Source of the DNA: Kineococcus rubinsiae
GTDB lineage: Bacteria > Actinomycetota > Actinomycetes > Actinomycetales > Kineococcaceae
Assembly: GCF_011839805.1 (NCBI RefSeq)
Contig: NZ_VWPY01000030.1
Coordinates: 1 to 55,949, forward strand
Length of the DNA stretch: 55,949 bases
Direction: 5' to 3'
The position numbers were made by a program, and so were the translations under genes. Below the pieces are notes generated by a model. That model was not told where the DNA came from. It saw only the letters and a list, made by a program, of their open reading frames with translations, and searched no databases. Of the stretch, positions 34,401 through 42,412 are shown piece by piece; position 1 is the first letter of the stretch, and each line of letters opens with the position of its first letter.

Positions 34401-34876
34401 GGCGGGTCGTCCCCCGCGGCCCCCGCGCCCCGTCCCTGGGGCCACCGGCGCTCGGAGAAGTGCCGCACGACGTGCAGGAGGGTGGCGCGGAACTCCTCCG
34501 CGTCGTGACCGCTGCCGCCGAGGACGTCGGCGAGCAGGTCGTCCGCGCTCGTGGAGCCGACGACGGCCGCGAGCGCGCGCCGGCCCTCGTCGGTCGCCGT
34601 GACGACGCTGCGGCGCCGGTCGGCGGGGTCGCGCTCGCGGAGCACCTGGCCGTGCTCCTCCATGCCGCGCAGCATCCGGCCCATCGTCTGCTCCTCGAGA
34701 CCCGAGCGGCGGGCGAGCTCGCGCTGCGTCGCGGGCCCCGCGGCCAGCAGGTGCAGGATCACGAGCCGGGAGTGGGTGAGGCCGTAGCCGGTGAGGACGT
34801 CGTCCCAGGCGTGCTCGACGAGGCGGGCCGCCGTGGACAGCAGCCGTCCCGTGGGCCACTCGTCGCCCTCGCTCAC
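34391..34876 (-). CDS. MarR-family regulator divergent from MMPL transporter
   Basis: A 161-residue winged-helix repressor. The core is LLSTAARLVEHAWDDVLTGYGLTHSRLVILHLLAAGPATQRELARRSGLEEQTMGRMLRGMEEHGQVLRERDPADRRRSVVTATDEG, with recognition helix LEEQTMGRMLRGM and the wing DPADRRRSVV. The C-terminal helices contain HVVRHFSERRW. The divergent MMPL exporter gene starts 90 bp away, which strongly suggests ligand-relieved repression of the exporter. No clear operator palindrome was found in the gap. Confidence 0.9.
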   Translation of the reverse strand: MSEGDEWPTGRLLSTAARLVEHAWDDVLTGYGLTHSRLVILHLLAAGPATQRELARRSGLEEQTMGRMLRGMEEHGQVLRERDPADRRRSVVTATDEGRRALAAVVGSTSADDLLADVLGGSGHDAEEFRATLLHVVRHFSERRWPQGRGAGAAGDDPPAG

Positions 34877-34930
34877 GGTCCACCTCCTCCCGCCCGCCGG
34901 CCCGGCGCCGACCCCGCCACCTTCCCGGAC

Positions 34931-34959
34931 TGGATTCCGCGGCGCGCACCGGGTACAAC
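34931..34959 (+). promoter_or_regulatory. Candidate leaderless promoter of the MMPL gene
   Basis: TGGATT (34931-34936), 17-nt spacer, TACAAC (34954-34959). The predicted start of transcription is at about 34966, next to ATG 34967, and no Shine-Dalgarno precedes the ATG. This points to a leaderless mRNA. The -35 is weak (3 of 6), so the call rests on spacing and -10. Confidence 0.35.
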
Positions 34960-34966
34960 ACTAAGC

Positions 34967-37171
34967 ATGGTGAGCAATCGGCGGCGGCGGTCCGTCCTGA
35001 TCCGCGTCGGCCTCGGCCTGCTGGGCGTCCTGTGGCTGTTCCTGGCCTCGCAGGGCGGCCCGGCGATCGGGAGCCTGTCCTCGGTGCAGAGCAACGACGC
35101 CTCGACGTTCCTGCCCGCCGACGCCGAGTCGACGCGGGCGGCCGACGCCGTCCGCGGCCTCGAGGCGACGGGCACCCTGCCCGCGTTCCTGCTCGTCGAG
35201 CGGCCGTCGGGCGTGACGCCCGCCGACCTCGCCGCCGCGCAGGAGCTCAGCGCCGGGCTGCCGACCCTGGCCGCGGGCGACGAACCGCTGCAGACCTACC
35301 TCGCCGGCGAGGCGAGCCCGCCGGTCCCGTCGCAGGACGGCAAGGCCGTCCTCGTCGCGGTCTCGCTCGACGCGGCCGCGGTCACCGCCCCGGGCGCCGA
35401 CGGCGAGACCCCCCTGGCGACGGTCGTCGACGCGCTGCGCTCGGCCGCCCTCGCGCAGTTCCCCGGCGCGCAGACGTGGGTCACCGGCCCCGCCGGGCTG
35501 AGCGCCGACCTGTCCTCCGCGTTCGGCGCCATCGACGGCGTCCTGCTGTTCGTGGCCCTCGGCGCGGTGCTGGTCATCCTCGTCCTGGTCTACCGCTCCC
35601 CCGTCCTGCCGTTCGCCGTGCTGCTCACCTCGGTGTTCGCGCTCTCGCTCGCGGGCCTCGTCGTCTACCACCTCGCCGCGTCCGACGTCCTCGCGCTGAA
35701 CGGGCAGAGCCAGGGGATCCTCTCGATCCTCGTGGTCGGCGCCGCCACCGACTACGGGCTGCTGCTCGTGTCCCGCTACCGCGAGGAGCTGCGCCTGACC
35801 GCCTCCGCCCGGACGGCGCTGTGGCGGGCCTGGCGCGCTGCGCTGGAACCGATCGCGGCGTCCGGGGCCACGGTCGTCATCGGCCTGCTGTGCCTGCTGC
35901 TGAGCTCCCTGAACTCCAACCGCTCCCTCGGCCCGGTCGCCGCGATCGGCATCGTGGCCGCCCTGCTCTCCGCGCTGACGTTCCTGCCCGTGCTGCTGCT
36001 GGGCGGGCGCTGGCTGTTCTGGCCGCGGATCCCGCGCGCCACCGCCGCGGCCCCTGCCGGAACTACCGCCGGAACTCCCGATGAGATCCCCGCGACCACC
36101 GTCGCGACCCCCGCGCGCCCCGCCCGCCGCGGGATCTGGGACCGCGTCGCCGGCGTCGTGGAGCGGCACGCCCGGCGGACGTGGATCGTCTGCGCGGTCG
36201 TCCTGGCGGCGTTCGCGGCGTTCTTCCCGACGTTCCAGGCCGACGGCGTGAGCCAGTCGGACACGTTCCTCTCCAGCGTCGAGTCGGTCGAGGGCAGCCA
36301 GGTCCTGGCCGAGCACTTCCCGGCCGGGTCCGGGGAACCCGCGGAGGTCGTCGTGGCCGCGGCGGACGCCGGTGCCGCCACCCGGGTCGCGGGTTCCGTC
36401 GCCGGCATCGACTCCGTGGCCGCCGGCCCGGCGAACGCGACGACCGCCGTCGTGAACGCGGTCCTCTCCGACGGCCCGGACTCCCCCGCGGCCACCGAGA
36501 CGGTGCAGCGGCTGCGCACCGCCCTGGCCGGCGCGGACGTCCCCGCCCTCGTGGGCGGTACGACGGCGACGCAGCTCGACACCCTCGACGCGGCCCGCCA
36601 CGACCGCGCGCTGATCATCCCCGTCGTCGGCGCCGCCGTGTTCGTCGTGCTGGTCCTGCTGCTGCGCTCGATCCTCGCGGCCGCCGTGCTGATGGCCTGC
36701 ACGGTGCTCTCCTACGCCGCGACCGTCGGCATCGCGGCCCTGGTGTTCGACCACGTGCTGGGGTTCCCGGGCGCGGACCCGGTCGTGCCGCTGTACGCGT
36801 TCGTGTTCCTCGTCGCCCTGGGGGTCGACTACTCGATCTTCCTCATGACGCGGGTGCGGGAGGAGTCCGTGCACCACGGGACCCGGGTGGGGACCCTGCG
36901 GGGCCTCCGGGCCACGGGCGGGGTCATCACCTCCGCGGGCGTCGTGCTGGCCACGACCTTCGCGGCCCTGGCCGTGGTGCCGCTGCTGTTCCTGGCGCAG
37001 ATCGCGTTCCTCGTGGCCTTCGGCGTCCTGCTCGACACCCTGCTCGTGCGCTCGTTCCTCGTCCCGGCCCTCGCGCACGACCTGGGCGACCGCGTGTGGT
37101 GGCCGTCACGGCTGCGGCCCAGCGGATCCGGCGCCGCACCCCGCGCCGCGCGCCACCGCACGGCGGGGTGA
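34967..37171 (+). CDS. MMPL-family RND transporter
   Basis: A 734-residue exporter for lipids or drugs, in the MmpL family of RND pumps. The first helix is LIRVGLGLLGVLWLFLASQGG, followed by a periplasmic domain (about 30-170). Two bundles of membrane helices each have the RND motif (IDGVLLFVALGAVLVILVLVYRSP; IIPVVGAAVFVVLVLLLRS). The central energising segment is conserved as VVGAATDYGLLLVSRYREEL in half one and FLVALGVDYSIFLMTRVREES in half two, with the DY pair in each. A cytoplasmic Thr/Ala/Pro-rich linker (about 360-390) joins the halves. Controlled presumably by the divergent MarR. The SGNH hydrolase gene follows at once and may share transcript. Confidence 0.92.
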   Translation: MVSNRRRRSVLIRVGLGLLGVLWLFLASQGGPAIGSLSSVQSNDASTFLPADAESTRAADAVRGLEATGTLPAFLLVERPSGVTPADLAAAQELSAGLPTLAAGDEPLQTYLAGEASPPVPSQDGKAVLVAVSLDAAAVTAPGADGETPLATVVDALRSAALAQFPGAQTWVTGPAGLSADLSSAFGAIDGVLLFVALGAVLVILVLVYRSPVLPFAVLLTSVFALSLAGLVVYHLAASDVLALNGQSQGILSILVVGAATDYGLLLVSRYREELRLTASARTALWRAWRAALEPIAASGATVVIGLLCLLLSSLNSNRSLGPVAAIGIVAALLSALTFLPVLLLGGRWLFWPRIPRATAAAPAGTTAGTPDEIPATTVATPARPARRGIWDRVAGVVERHARRTWIVCAVVLAAFAAFFPTFQADGVSQSDTFLSSVESVEGSQVLAEHFPAGSGEPAEVVVAAADAGAATRVAGSVAGIDSVAAGPANATTAVVNAVLSDGPDSPAATETVQRLRTALAGADVPALVGGTTATQLDTLDAARHDRALIIPVVGAAVFVVLVLLLRSILAAAVLMACTVLSYAATVGIAALVFDHVLGFPGADPVVPLYAFVFLVALGVDYSIFLMTRVREESVHHGTRVGTLRGLRATGGVITSAGVVLATTFAALAVVPLLFLAQIAFLVAFGVLLDTLLVRSFLVPALAHDLGDRVWWPSRLRPSGSGAAPRAARHRTAG

Positions 37172-37182
37172 AGGATGCGGGC

Positions 37183-37998
37183 GTGAGCCCCTACCGCTAC
37201 GTGGCCCTCGGCGACTCCCTGACGGAGGGCATGGTCGACGCCACCCCCGACGGCGGGTACCGCGGCTGGGCCGACCGGCTCGCGGAGCACCTCGACGCCC
37301 CGCTGCGCGCCGCGGGGGAAGCGCCGCTGGAGTACGCGAACCTCGCGGTGCGCGGGCGGCTGCTGCCCGAGATCGTCGCGCAGCAGGTCCCGCAGGCCGT
37401 GGCGCTGCGGCCCGACCTGGTCAGCCTCGTCGGCGGGGGCAACGACCTGCTGCGGCCCGGCAACGACCCCGACAGCATGGCGGCGCTCTTCGCCGAGGCG
37501 GTCGCCACGCTCACGGCGACCGGCGCGCACGTGCTGATCGGGACCGGCTTCGACACGCGCACCGCGACCCTGCTGCGGCGCAACCGGAACGCCGTGGCCA
37601 TCTACAACAACCACCTGTGGGGCATCGCCCGCCGGTACGGCTGCAGCGTCCTGGACCTGTGGAACCTCGAGGCCCTGCACGACCGCCGGTCCTGGGGCGA
37701 GGACCGCATCCACCTGTCGTCGGCGGCGCACGCGACCGTCGCGCTGGCGGCGCTGGAGGCGCTGGGCCGCGAGCGCCCCGAGGGCGCGCCGGACCACCGC
37801 GACCCCCTGCCCGCCGCCCTCGCCCGCGCGCGCCGCGAGGTGTGGCAGGACGACCTGCGGTGGGGCCGCGTGCACGTCCTGCCGTGGGTGGGGCGCCGGT
37901 TGCGCCGCACCTCCTCGGGGGCGCACCGCACGGGGAAGCGGCCCGACCCGCTGCCCCTCGGCGACCAGCCCGTCGGCGACCAGCCCGTCGGCGACTGA
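37183..37998 (+). CDS. SGNH/GDSL-family hydrolase
   Basis: A 271-residue esterase/lipase-like enzyme with no signal peptide. Block I is YVALGDSLTEGM (nucleophile Ser in GDSL), the block II Gly is in ANLAVRGRLLPEI, the block III Asn is in VGGGNDLL, and block V is SWGEDRIHLSSAAH, with the catalytic Asp and His spaced as usual. The C-terminal tail is basic and ends in a three-unit GDQPV repeat. GTG 37183 has AAGGA about 8 nt upstream, and an in-frame GTG at 37168 overlaps the MMPL stop (GTGA), so the gene is coupled to MMPL. It might tailor a lipid substrate of the transporter; that is a guess from adjacency. Confidence 0.9.
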   Translation: MSPYRYVALGDSLTEGMVDATPDGGYRGWADRLAEHLDAPLRAAGEAPLEYANLAVRGRLLPEIVAQQVPQAVALRPDLVSLVGGGNDLLRPGNDPDSMAALFAEAVATLTATGAHVLIGTGFDTRTATLLRRNRNAVAIYNNHLWGIARRYGCSVLDLWNLEALHDRRSWGEDRIHLSSAAHATVALAALEALGRERPEGAPDHRDPLPAALARARREVWQDDLRWGRVHVLPWVGRRLRRTSSGAHRTGKRPDPLPLGDQPVGDQPVGD

Positions 37999-38014
37999 GC
38001 CGGCCCGCCCCGCG

Positions 38015-38956
38015 TCAGAGCAGCAGGTCGCCCGCGCCGGCGACCGACCGCCACGCGGGGACGTCCCCCTGGGCTCCACCCTCGTTCCCGGCACCACCGT
38101 CCGGTGCGGCCGAGGCCACGAGCACGGGGAGCCGGTCGGCGGCCACCAGCGGGCCCAGGTCGAGGGCCGTCAGCTCGGCGACGTCGGCGACCGGGACCTG
38201 GAACGTGCGGTAGGCGCCCAGGGGCGGGACCTCCGGTGCCGCGGAGGCCAGGACCTCCCCCACGAGGGGCGTCTGGTCCAGCACGAAGGCCGCCGACGCG
38301 AGCGCGGCCACCTCGCCGTCGGGCTGCGGCAGCAGGTAGGCGGCGACCTTGAAGAAGCGCAGCGGGATCCGCACGCCCCGGTACACCGGGTCGTCGTCGG
38401 CGAACACCGGCCCGGTGACGACGACGAGGCGCTGCGCCCAGCGCTGCGCGTAGGCGAGGACGTGGTCCTCCAGGCCGAGCCACAGCTCCAGGGCCTGGTT
38501 GAACCGGGCGTGCTGCGGGGCCGCGTTCGCGTAGCTGAAGGTGTCCGCGTTCGCGGCGCGCGCCTCCTGCGCCGACCCCCACACCGGGTCGCGGCGGCGC
38601 ACGAGGTGACCGCGGTCGAGGTCGTTGCGCGCGTAGAGCTCCGCGCCCGCCTGCTCGTCGGGGCGCACGCGCGGGTCGAGGTACCAGGCGTCGTCCCCGC
38701 GGTCGAGGTCGAGCAGGGCGGCGCCGTCGATGCCGACGACGGTCGCGGCCGCGAGCCGCCGGTCCGGGCGCAGCACCACGGAGAAGTGCGTGTAGGGCAG
38801 CACCACGACCTCGGTGCCGTCGGTGGGCAGCGGCACCGGCAGCTCCGGGCCCGGGGCGAGGAACCGCGGGTCGTAGCCGGCCCGGCCGTCCAGCCCGGGG
38901 GGTGGGGCGGCGGCGGTGCCGGCCGTCGTCGCGGGCTCGCTCGGGGAGGCGCTCAT
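38015..38956 (-). CDS. DNA/RNA non-specific endonuclease (NUC1 family)
   Basis: A 313-residue beta-beta-alpha-metal nuclease that cuts single- and double-stranded DNA and RNA. The active site is NDLDRGHLVRR (D114-R-G-H117), with the Mg ligand N153 in QHARFNQALE and E163 in LGLE. Other family segments are VVVTGPVFADDDPVYRGVRIPLRFFKVAAYL and AFVLDQTP. There is no recognisable signal peptide or export motif, and the N-terminal 35 residues are Ala/Pro-rich, so location is unclear; secretion by another route or a toxin-like role is possible. ATG 38956 has AAGGTGG 7 nt upstream. It ends 17 bp from the convergent SGNH gene stop. Confidence 0.9.
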   Translation of the reverse strand: MSASPSEPATTAGTAAAPPPGLDGRAGYDPRFLAPGPELPVPLPTDGTEVVVLPYTHFSVVLRPDRRLAAATVVGIDGAALLDLDRGDDAWYLDPRVRPDEQAGAELYARNDLDRGHLVRRRDPVWGSAQEARAANADTFSYANAAPQHARFNQALELWLGLEDHVLAYAQRWAQRLVVVTGPVFADDDPVYRGVRIPLRFFKVAAYLLPQPDGEVAALASAAFVLDQTPLVGEVLASAAPEVPPLGAYRTFQVPVADVAELTALDLGPLVAADRLPVLVASAAPDGGAGNEGGAQGDVPAWRSVAGAGDLLL

Positions 38957-39042
38957 GGGACCCACCTTGCGGCAGGCCTCCGACACCGCGGTGGCGGCCG
39001 GGTGCCCGGCCGGCGAACTCCGCGGGGCGGCAGACTGCCCCG

Positions 39043-40059
39043 GTGACCTCCGCGCCCCCGCAGCCCGTGCCCGCCGACCCGCAGCCCACCCCGCCCCCGG
39101 CCCACGTCCCCGTCGCCGACCTGGTCCGCGGCGGCCTCGTGGAGAGCGTCCACTCCGGGTCGATGGCCGTGGTCGGCGCGGACGGGGAGCTGCTGGCCGC
39201 CGTGGGCGACGTCGTGTCCCCCGTGTACCCGCGCTCGGCGCTGAAGCCGCTGCAGGCGGTCGCGATGGTCCGGGCGGGCCTCGACCTGCCGCCGGACCTG
39301 CTGGCGCTCGCGAGCGCCAGCCACTCCGGCTCGGCCGTGCACCTGGACGGCGTGCGGCGGATCCTCGAGCTGGCCGGCTGCACGACGGCGGACCTGCGCA
39401 ACACCCCGGACCTGCCGTTCGGCGCCGAGGAGCGCGCAGCGTGGACCGCCGCGGGCGGCGTCGCGGAGCCGCTGACGCAGAACTGCTCCGGCAAGCACGC
39501 CGCGATGCTGCTGACGTGCCGGGCCGCGGGCTGGGACCTCGCGGGCTACCTCGACCCGGAGCACCCGCTCCAGCAGGCGGTCGCCGCGACCGTCGCCGAG
39601 CTCGCGGGTGAGGAGCCGGCCCACCGCACGACGGACGGCTGCGGCGCACCGCTGTTCTCCCTCGGCCTGCACGCCCTCGCGCGGGCCGTGGGCCGGATCG
39701 CGGGGGCCGCCGAGGGCAGCGCGGAGGGCAGGGTCGCCCACGCGCTGCGCACCCACCCCGAGCTCGTCGCGGGCGAGGGCCGCGACGTGACGGCCCTCGT
39801 GCGGGCGGTGCCGGGGCTGCTCGCCAAGGACGGGGCGGAGGCGGTGCAGATCGCCGGGCTCCCCGACGGCGGCGCCCTGGCCCTGAAGATCGCCGACGGG
39901 AGCGACCGCGCGCGGCTGCCCGTCGCGGTGCCGGGTCTGGAGCGGCTGGGCGTCGACCCCGGGCTGCTCGCCCCGTTCGCGAGCGTCGCCGTGCTGGGCG
40001 GCGGGCACCCCGTGGGCGAACTGCGCGGCCGACCGCTCCCGGCGCTCCAGTTCCGGTGA
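39043..40059 (+). CDS. L-asparaginase II-type protein
   Basis: A 338-residue protein of the asparaginase II family (PF06089-like, distinct from the AnsA/AnsB fold). Conserved segments are LVESVHSGSMAVVGADGELLAAVGDV, SPVYPRSALKPLQAVAMVRAG, SASHSGSAVHLDGVRRIL, LTQNCSGKHAAMLLTCRAAGWDLAGYLDPEHPLQQ, and TTDGCGAPLFSLGLHALARA. It is expected to hydrolyse L-asparagine to aspartate and ammonia, in the cytoplasm. GTG 39043 was chosen at the start of a Pro-rich tail; the conserved domain begins about 27 residues later. The NUC1 gene upstream is divergent. A promoter-like pair overlapping its stop serves the next gene. Confidence 0.9.
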   Translation: MTSAPPQPVPADPQPTPPPAHVPVADLVRGGLVESVHSGSMAVVGADGELLAAVGDVVSPVYPRSALKPLQAVAMVRAGLDLPPDLLALASASHSGSAVHLDGVRRILELAGCTTADLRNTPDLPFGAEERAAWTAAGGVAEPLTQNCSGKHAAMLLTCRAAGWDLAGYLDPEHPLQQAVAATVAELAGEEPAHRTTDGCGAPLFSLGLHALARAVGRIAGAAEGSAEGRVAHALRTHPELVAGEGRDVTALVRAVPGLLAKDGAEAVQIAGLPDGGALALKIADGSDRARLPVAVPGLERLGVDPGLLAPFASVAVLGGGHPVGELRGRPLPALQFR

Positions 40060-40084
40060 CAGCCTGTCGACTGCTGTGTACGTT
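40056..40084 (+). promoter_or_regulatory. Candidate promoter of the GT2-like gene
   Basis: GTGACA (40056-40061, one base from the sigma-70 consensus), 17-nt spacer, TACGTT (40079-40084). It overlaps the asparaginase stop and gives transcription from about 40091, ahead of GTG 40147 with its GGGAGGGG Shine-Dalgarno. Confidence 0.45.
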
Positions 40085-40146
40085 CAGTGCATCTGGCGGC
40101 GCTCTCCGGGCCTGCCGCGCGGGACGGCGAGCGGGAGGGGGGCGGC

Positions 40147-40716
40147 GTGGTCATCGACCGGGCGTTCGTCGTCCTGCCCGTGCTCCCGGCTGACGTCGCG
40201 TCCCTCGACGGGTGCCTGGAGCACCTCGTCGCCGCGGCCGACGAGGCCTCGGCGGGCGGGATCGTCACCACGGTCCTCGTCGCGGCCGTCCCCGTCGCGG
40301 CCGCGAGCGCGGTCCTGAACCCCTGGCAGCCGCTGGTCTCGCTGGTCGAGGGGGTCGACCTCCGGCTCGTCCCCGTCGCGGGCGGTGCCGACGAGGATCA
40401 GGCCCTGCAGCGCGGGGCGGCCGAGGCGGCGGCGCGGTGCACCGCGCCGCGCACGACCCTGCTGCTGGCGACCCGTCCCGGCGTCACGGTCGGGACGGAC
40501 TGGATCTCCGAGCACGCCCGTCACCACGTCGCGGGCGCCACGGCCAGCACGGGCCCCGTCCGCGACGGCGGGGCGACCCACGCCCTGACGGCCAACCTCG
40601 CCCTGCGCATGGACGCCTACCTCGCGGACGGGCTGCGCCGCAGCGCCTGGACGCTGCTGCACGCGGTCACGCCCGTGGTGGGCCCGCTGCGGATCAGTCT
40701 CCCGACCCAGGCCTGA
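40147..40716 (+). CDS. Degenerate GT2-like protein of unknown function
   Basis: A 189-residue protein. The order of segments resembles an N-terminal GT-A glycosyltransferase (VVLPVLPADVASLDGCLEHLVAAADEA; a Rossmann-like strand TTVLVAAVPVAAA; LLLATRPGVTVGTDWISEHARHHVAGATASTGPV). The nucleotide-sugar metal motif D-x-D that should follow the LLLAT strand is missing; only ATRPG stands there. It is therefore probably inactive or repurposed. GTG 40147 was chosen for GGGAGGGG 6 nt upstream. A longer in-frame start at 40087 lies at the predicted transcription start. It ends 23 bp inside the convergent PadR gene. The role is unknown. Confidence 0.5.
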   Translation: MVIDRAFVVLPVLPADVASLDGCLEHLVAAADEASAGGIVTTVLVAAVPVAAASAVLNPWQPLVSLVEGVDLRLVPVAGGADEDQALQRGAAEAAARCTAPRTTLLLATRPGVTVGTDWISEHARHHVAGATASTGPVRDGGATHALTANLALRMDAYLADGLRRSAWTLLHAVTPVVGPLRISLPTQA

Positions 40717-41377
40717 GGTCCTCGCCGAGGATCGCCACCAGCTCGCGGCGGCACCGCTCCAGGACGTCGCTGACCCGCTGGAGGTCACCGGGCCGTCCCG
40801 CGAGGACGACCTGCTGCAGGGTCAGGGCGATCTGGCGCACCTGCGTGTGCAGCGACTGCTCCCCCTCCTCGACGCGGAACTCCGGCGCCTCCCACGGGGC
40901 CGGCTTCCCGGCGAGGTGCTCCTCGACGTAGGCGCGGCCCTGCTCCGTCAGCGCGAACTGCTTGGCGTCCGCGGGGTCGGTCTCGACGAGCCCCTCGTCC
41001 TGCAGCTGCTGCAGCGTCGGGTACACCGACCCGGGGCTCGGCCGCCACGCCCCGCCGCTGCGCTGCGCGACCTCGCCGATGATGCGGTAGCCGTTGCTCG
41101 GCCCCTCGGCCAGCAGCGCGAGCACCGCGGCCCGCACGTCACCCCGCCCGCGGCGGCCGCCGCGCCCGGGGCCGAACCCGCCGGGGCCGAAGCCGCCGCG
41201 CCCGAACCCGCGGCCGAAGCCGCCCATCCCGAAGTCGCCGAACACCGGCCCCCCGGGACCGAACCCTCCCGGCCCACCGGGGCCTCGTCGTCCACCCGGC
41301 CCGCCGGCCGCCGCCATCGCCTCGGCGAAGTGGTGCCGGCCTCGGCCCCGTCCGGGGCCCTCGAACATCCCGCGCAT
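40694..41377 (-). CDS. PadR-family regulator with Gly-rich N-terminus
   Basis: A 227-residue transcription regulator. The winged HTH is GDVRAAVLALLAEGPSNGYRIIGEVAQRSGGAWRPSPGSVYPTLQQLQDEGLVETD (about 80-134), with the PadR signature NGYxII...SxGSVYPTLxxL. The C-terminal helix pair is ALTEQGRAYVEEHLAGK, then SLHTQVRQIALTLQQVVL. The first ~75 residues are an RGG/GFG-type low-complexity segment (GMGGFGRGFGRGGFGPGGFGP), rare outside actinobacterial PadR proteins. ATG 41377 has GAGGAG 8 nt upstream. It has an 18-bp palindrome 45 bp upstream, so autoregulation is likely; no transporter is adjacent. Confidence 0.93.
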   Translation of the reverse strand: MRGMFEGPGRGRGRHHFAEAMAAAGGPGGRRGPGGPGGFGPGGPVFGDFGMGGFGRGFGRGGFGPGGFGPGRGGRRGRGDVRAAVLALLAEGPSNGYRIIGEVAQRSGGAWRPSPGSVYPTLQQLQDEGLVETDPADAKQFALTEQGRAYVEEHLAGKPAPWEAPEFRVEEGEQSLHTQVRQIALTLQQVVLAGRPGDLQRVSDVLERCRRELVAILGEDLRPGSGD

Positions 41378-41421
41378 CTCGCGCTCCTCTCGTGCGGGCA
41401 GCACCGTGCTGTCCCGACACG

Positions 41422-41439
41422 TCAACGATATATCGTTGA
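41422..41439. promoter_or_regulatory. Perfect 18-bp palindrome, candidate PadR operator
   Basis: TCAACGATATATCGTTGA (41422-41439) is a perfect palindrome and notably AT-rich for this genome. It lies 45 bp upstream of the PadR ATG, between it and the nucleotidyltransferase gene stop (41476). PadR-family operators are AT-rich palindromes of similar size. It could also contain a -10-like TATATCG element for the padR promoter. Confidence 0.75.
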
Positions 41440-41475
41440 GTGTCGTTCCGGAAGGGGTGAGAGGAGCGGGACCGG

Positions 41476-42345
41476 TCAGCGCGTGCAGGCCGCCACGACG
41501 TCGGCCACCAGCGCCCGGGCCCGCCCGACGGCGTCCGCCAGGTCGGCCGGCGCGCGCCCGAGCGCCCCGAGTAGCTCGTGCGCCCGGTCGGCGAAGTCCG
41601 CGGGTGCGCAGGGCAGGCCGGCCGCCGCCGCGACCATGCCCTTGTCCGTGACGAGCCACCGCCCGGCGTGGCCGTGCAGGGCGTGCGCGCAGACGCCGAC
41701 GACCCGGAACAGCACGCCCGCGACGTGCACGACGTCCCCGCGCGCGGCGGCACCCCCCAGCGAGGAGAGCAGGAAGTCGGCCTCCCACAGGCCCGAGACG
41801 AGGGCGAGGCGCAGCGGTGCGGGCGGTTCCGCCATCGCGTCGTGGCGGGCGCGCAGCGACCCGGACGGGTCGGCGAGGACCATGGCGAGGGCGAGCTCGC
41901 CGGCGTAGGCGAACTGCGGGAACCCCAGCGGGTGGCCGACCTGCGCGTGGAAGTGGCTGATCCCGGCGCCGGCGTCCGACCACGCGTCGTCGACGCGGTC
42001 CAGCTCGCGGTAGATCAGGTCGACGGGGGTGCCCTGCACGCTGATCCAGGCGCCGCCGTCCACCCACGGCCCCCAGGCCCCGGGCCGGCTGACGCTCGTG
42101 GGCGCCCCGGCGAACTCCTCGGCGACCCGCTGCACCCCGGCCACGTCCAGCGGGCGGCGGTAGTAGACGCCGAGGTCGTAGTCGGAGTCCGGCGAGGCGG
42201 TGCCGCGGGCCCGGCTGCCGCCCAGGGCGACGCCGACCACCCCGGAGACCTCGCCGAGCCGGTCGGCGAGCGCCTTCAGGACCTGCGGGGCGAGGTCGTA
42301 CCCGGTCGGCGGCAGTTCGTCAGCGTCCACCCTCCCATGGTCCAC
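41476..42345 (-). CDS. Nucleotidyltransferase-domain protein
   Basis: A 289-residue protein with the NT-fold signature GVALGGSRARGTASPDSDYDLGVYY (G-S-x(9)-D-x-D), where the acidic pair DYD would bind metal and ATP. The rest resembles actinobacterial proteins with a DUF4111/DUF4037-like helical region (FAYAGELALAMVLADPSGSLRARHDAMAEPPAPLRLALVSGLWEADFLL). It may adenylylate an antibiotic or small molecule, as the related aminoglycoside nucleotidyltransferases do, but the substrate is unknown. The start is uncertain: GTG 42345, 42330 and ATG 42363 are in frame, and none has an ideal Shine-Dalgarno. Confidence 0.72.
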   Translation of the reverse strand: MDHGRVDADELPPTGYDLAPQVLKALADRLGEVSGVVGVALGGSRARGTASPDSDYDLGVYYRRPLDVAGVQRVAEEFAGAPTSVSRPGAWGPWVDGGAWISVQGTPVDLIYRELDRVDDAWSDAGAGISHFHAQVGHPLGFPQFAYAGELALAMVLADPSGSLRARHDAMAEPPAPLRLALVSGLWEADFLLSSLGGAAARGDVVHVAGVLFRVVGVCAHALHGHAGRWLVTDKGMVAAAAGLPCAPADFADRAHELLGALGRAPADLADAVGRARALVADVVAACTR

Positions 42346-42412
42346 CCGCGGCGCCCCGCGCACCCGGGCTCGAGCCGATCACCACCCGGCCGCGCCGGCA
42401 CCCGCACCCGCG

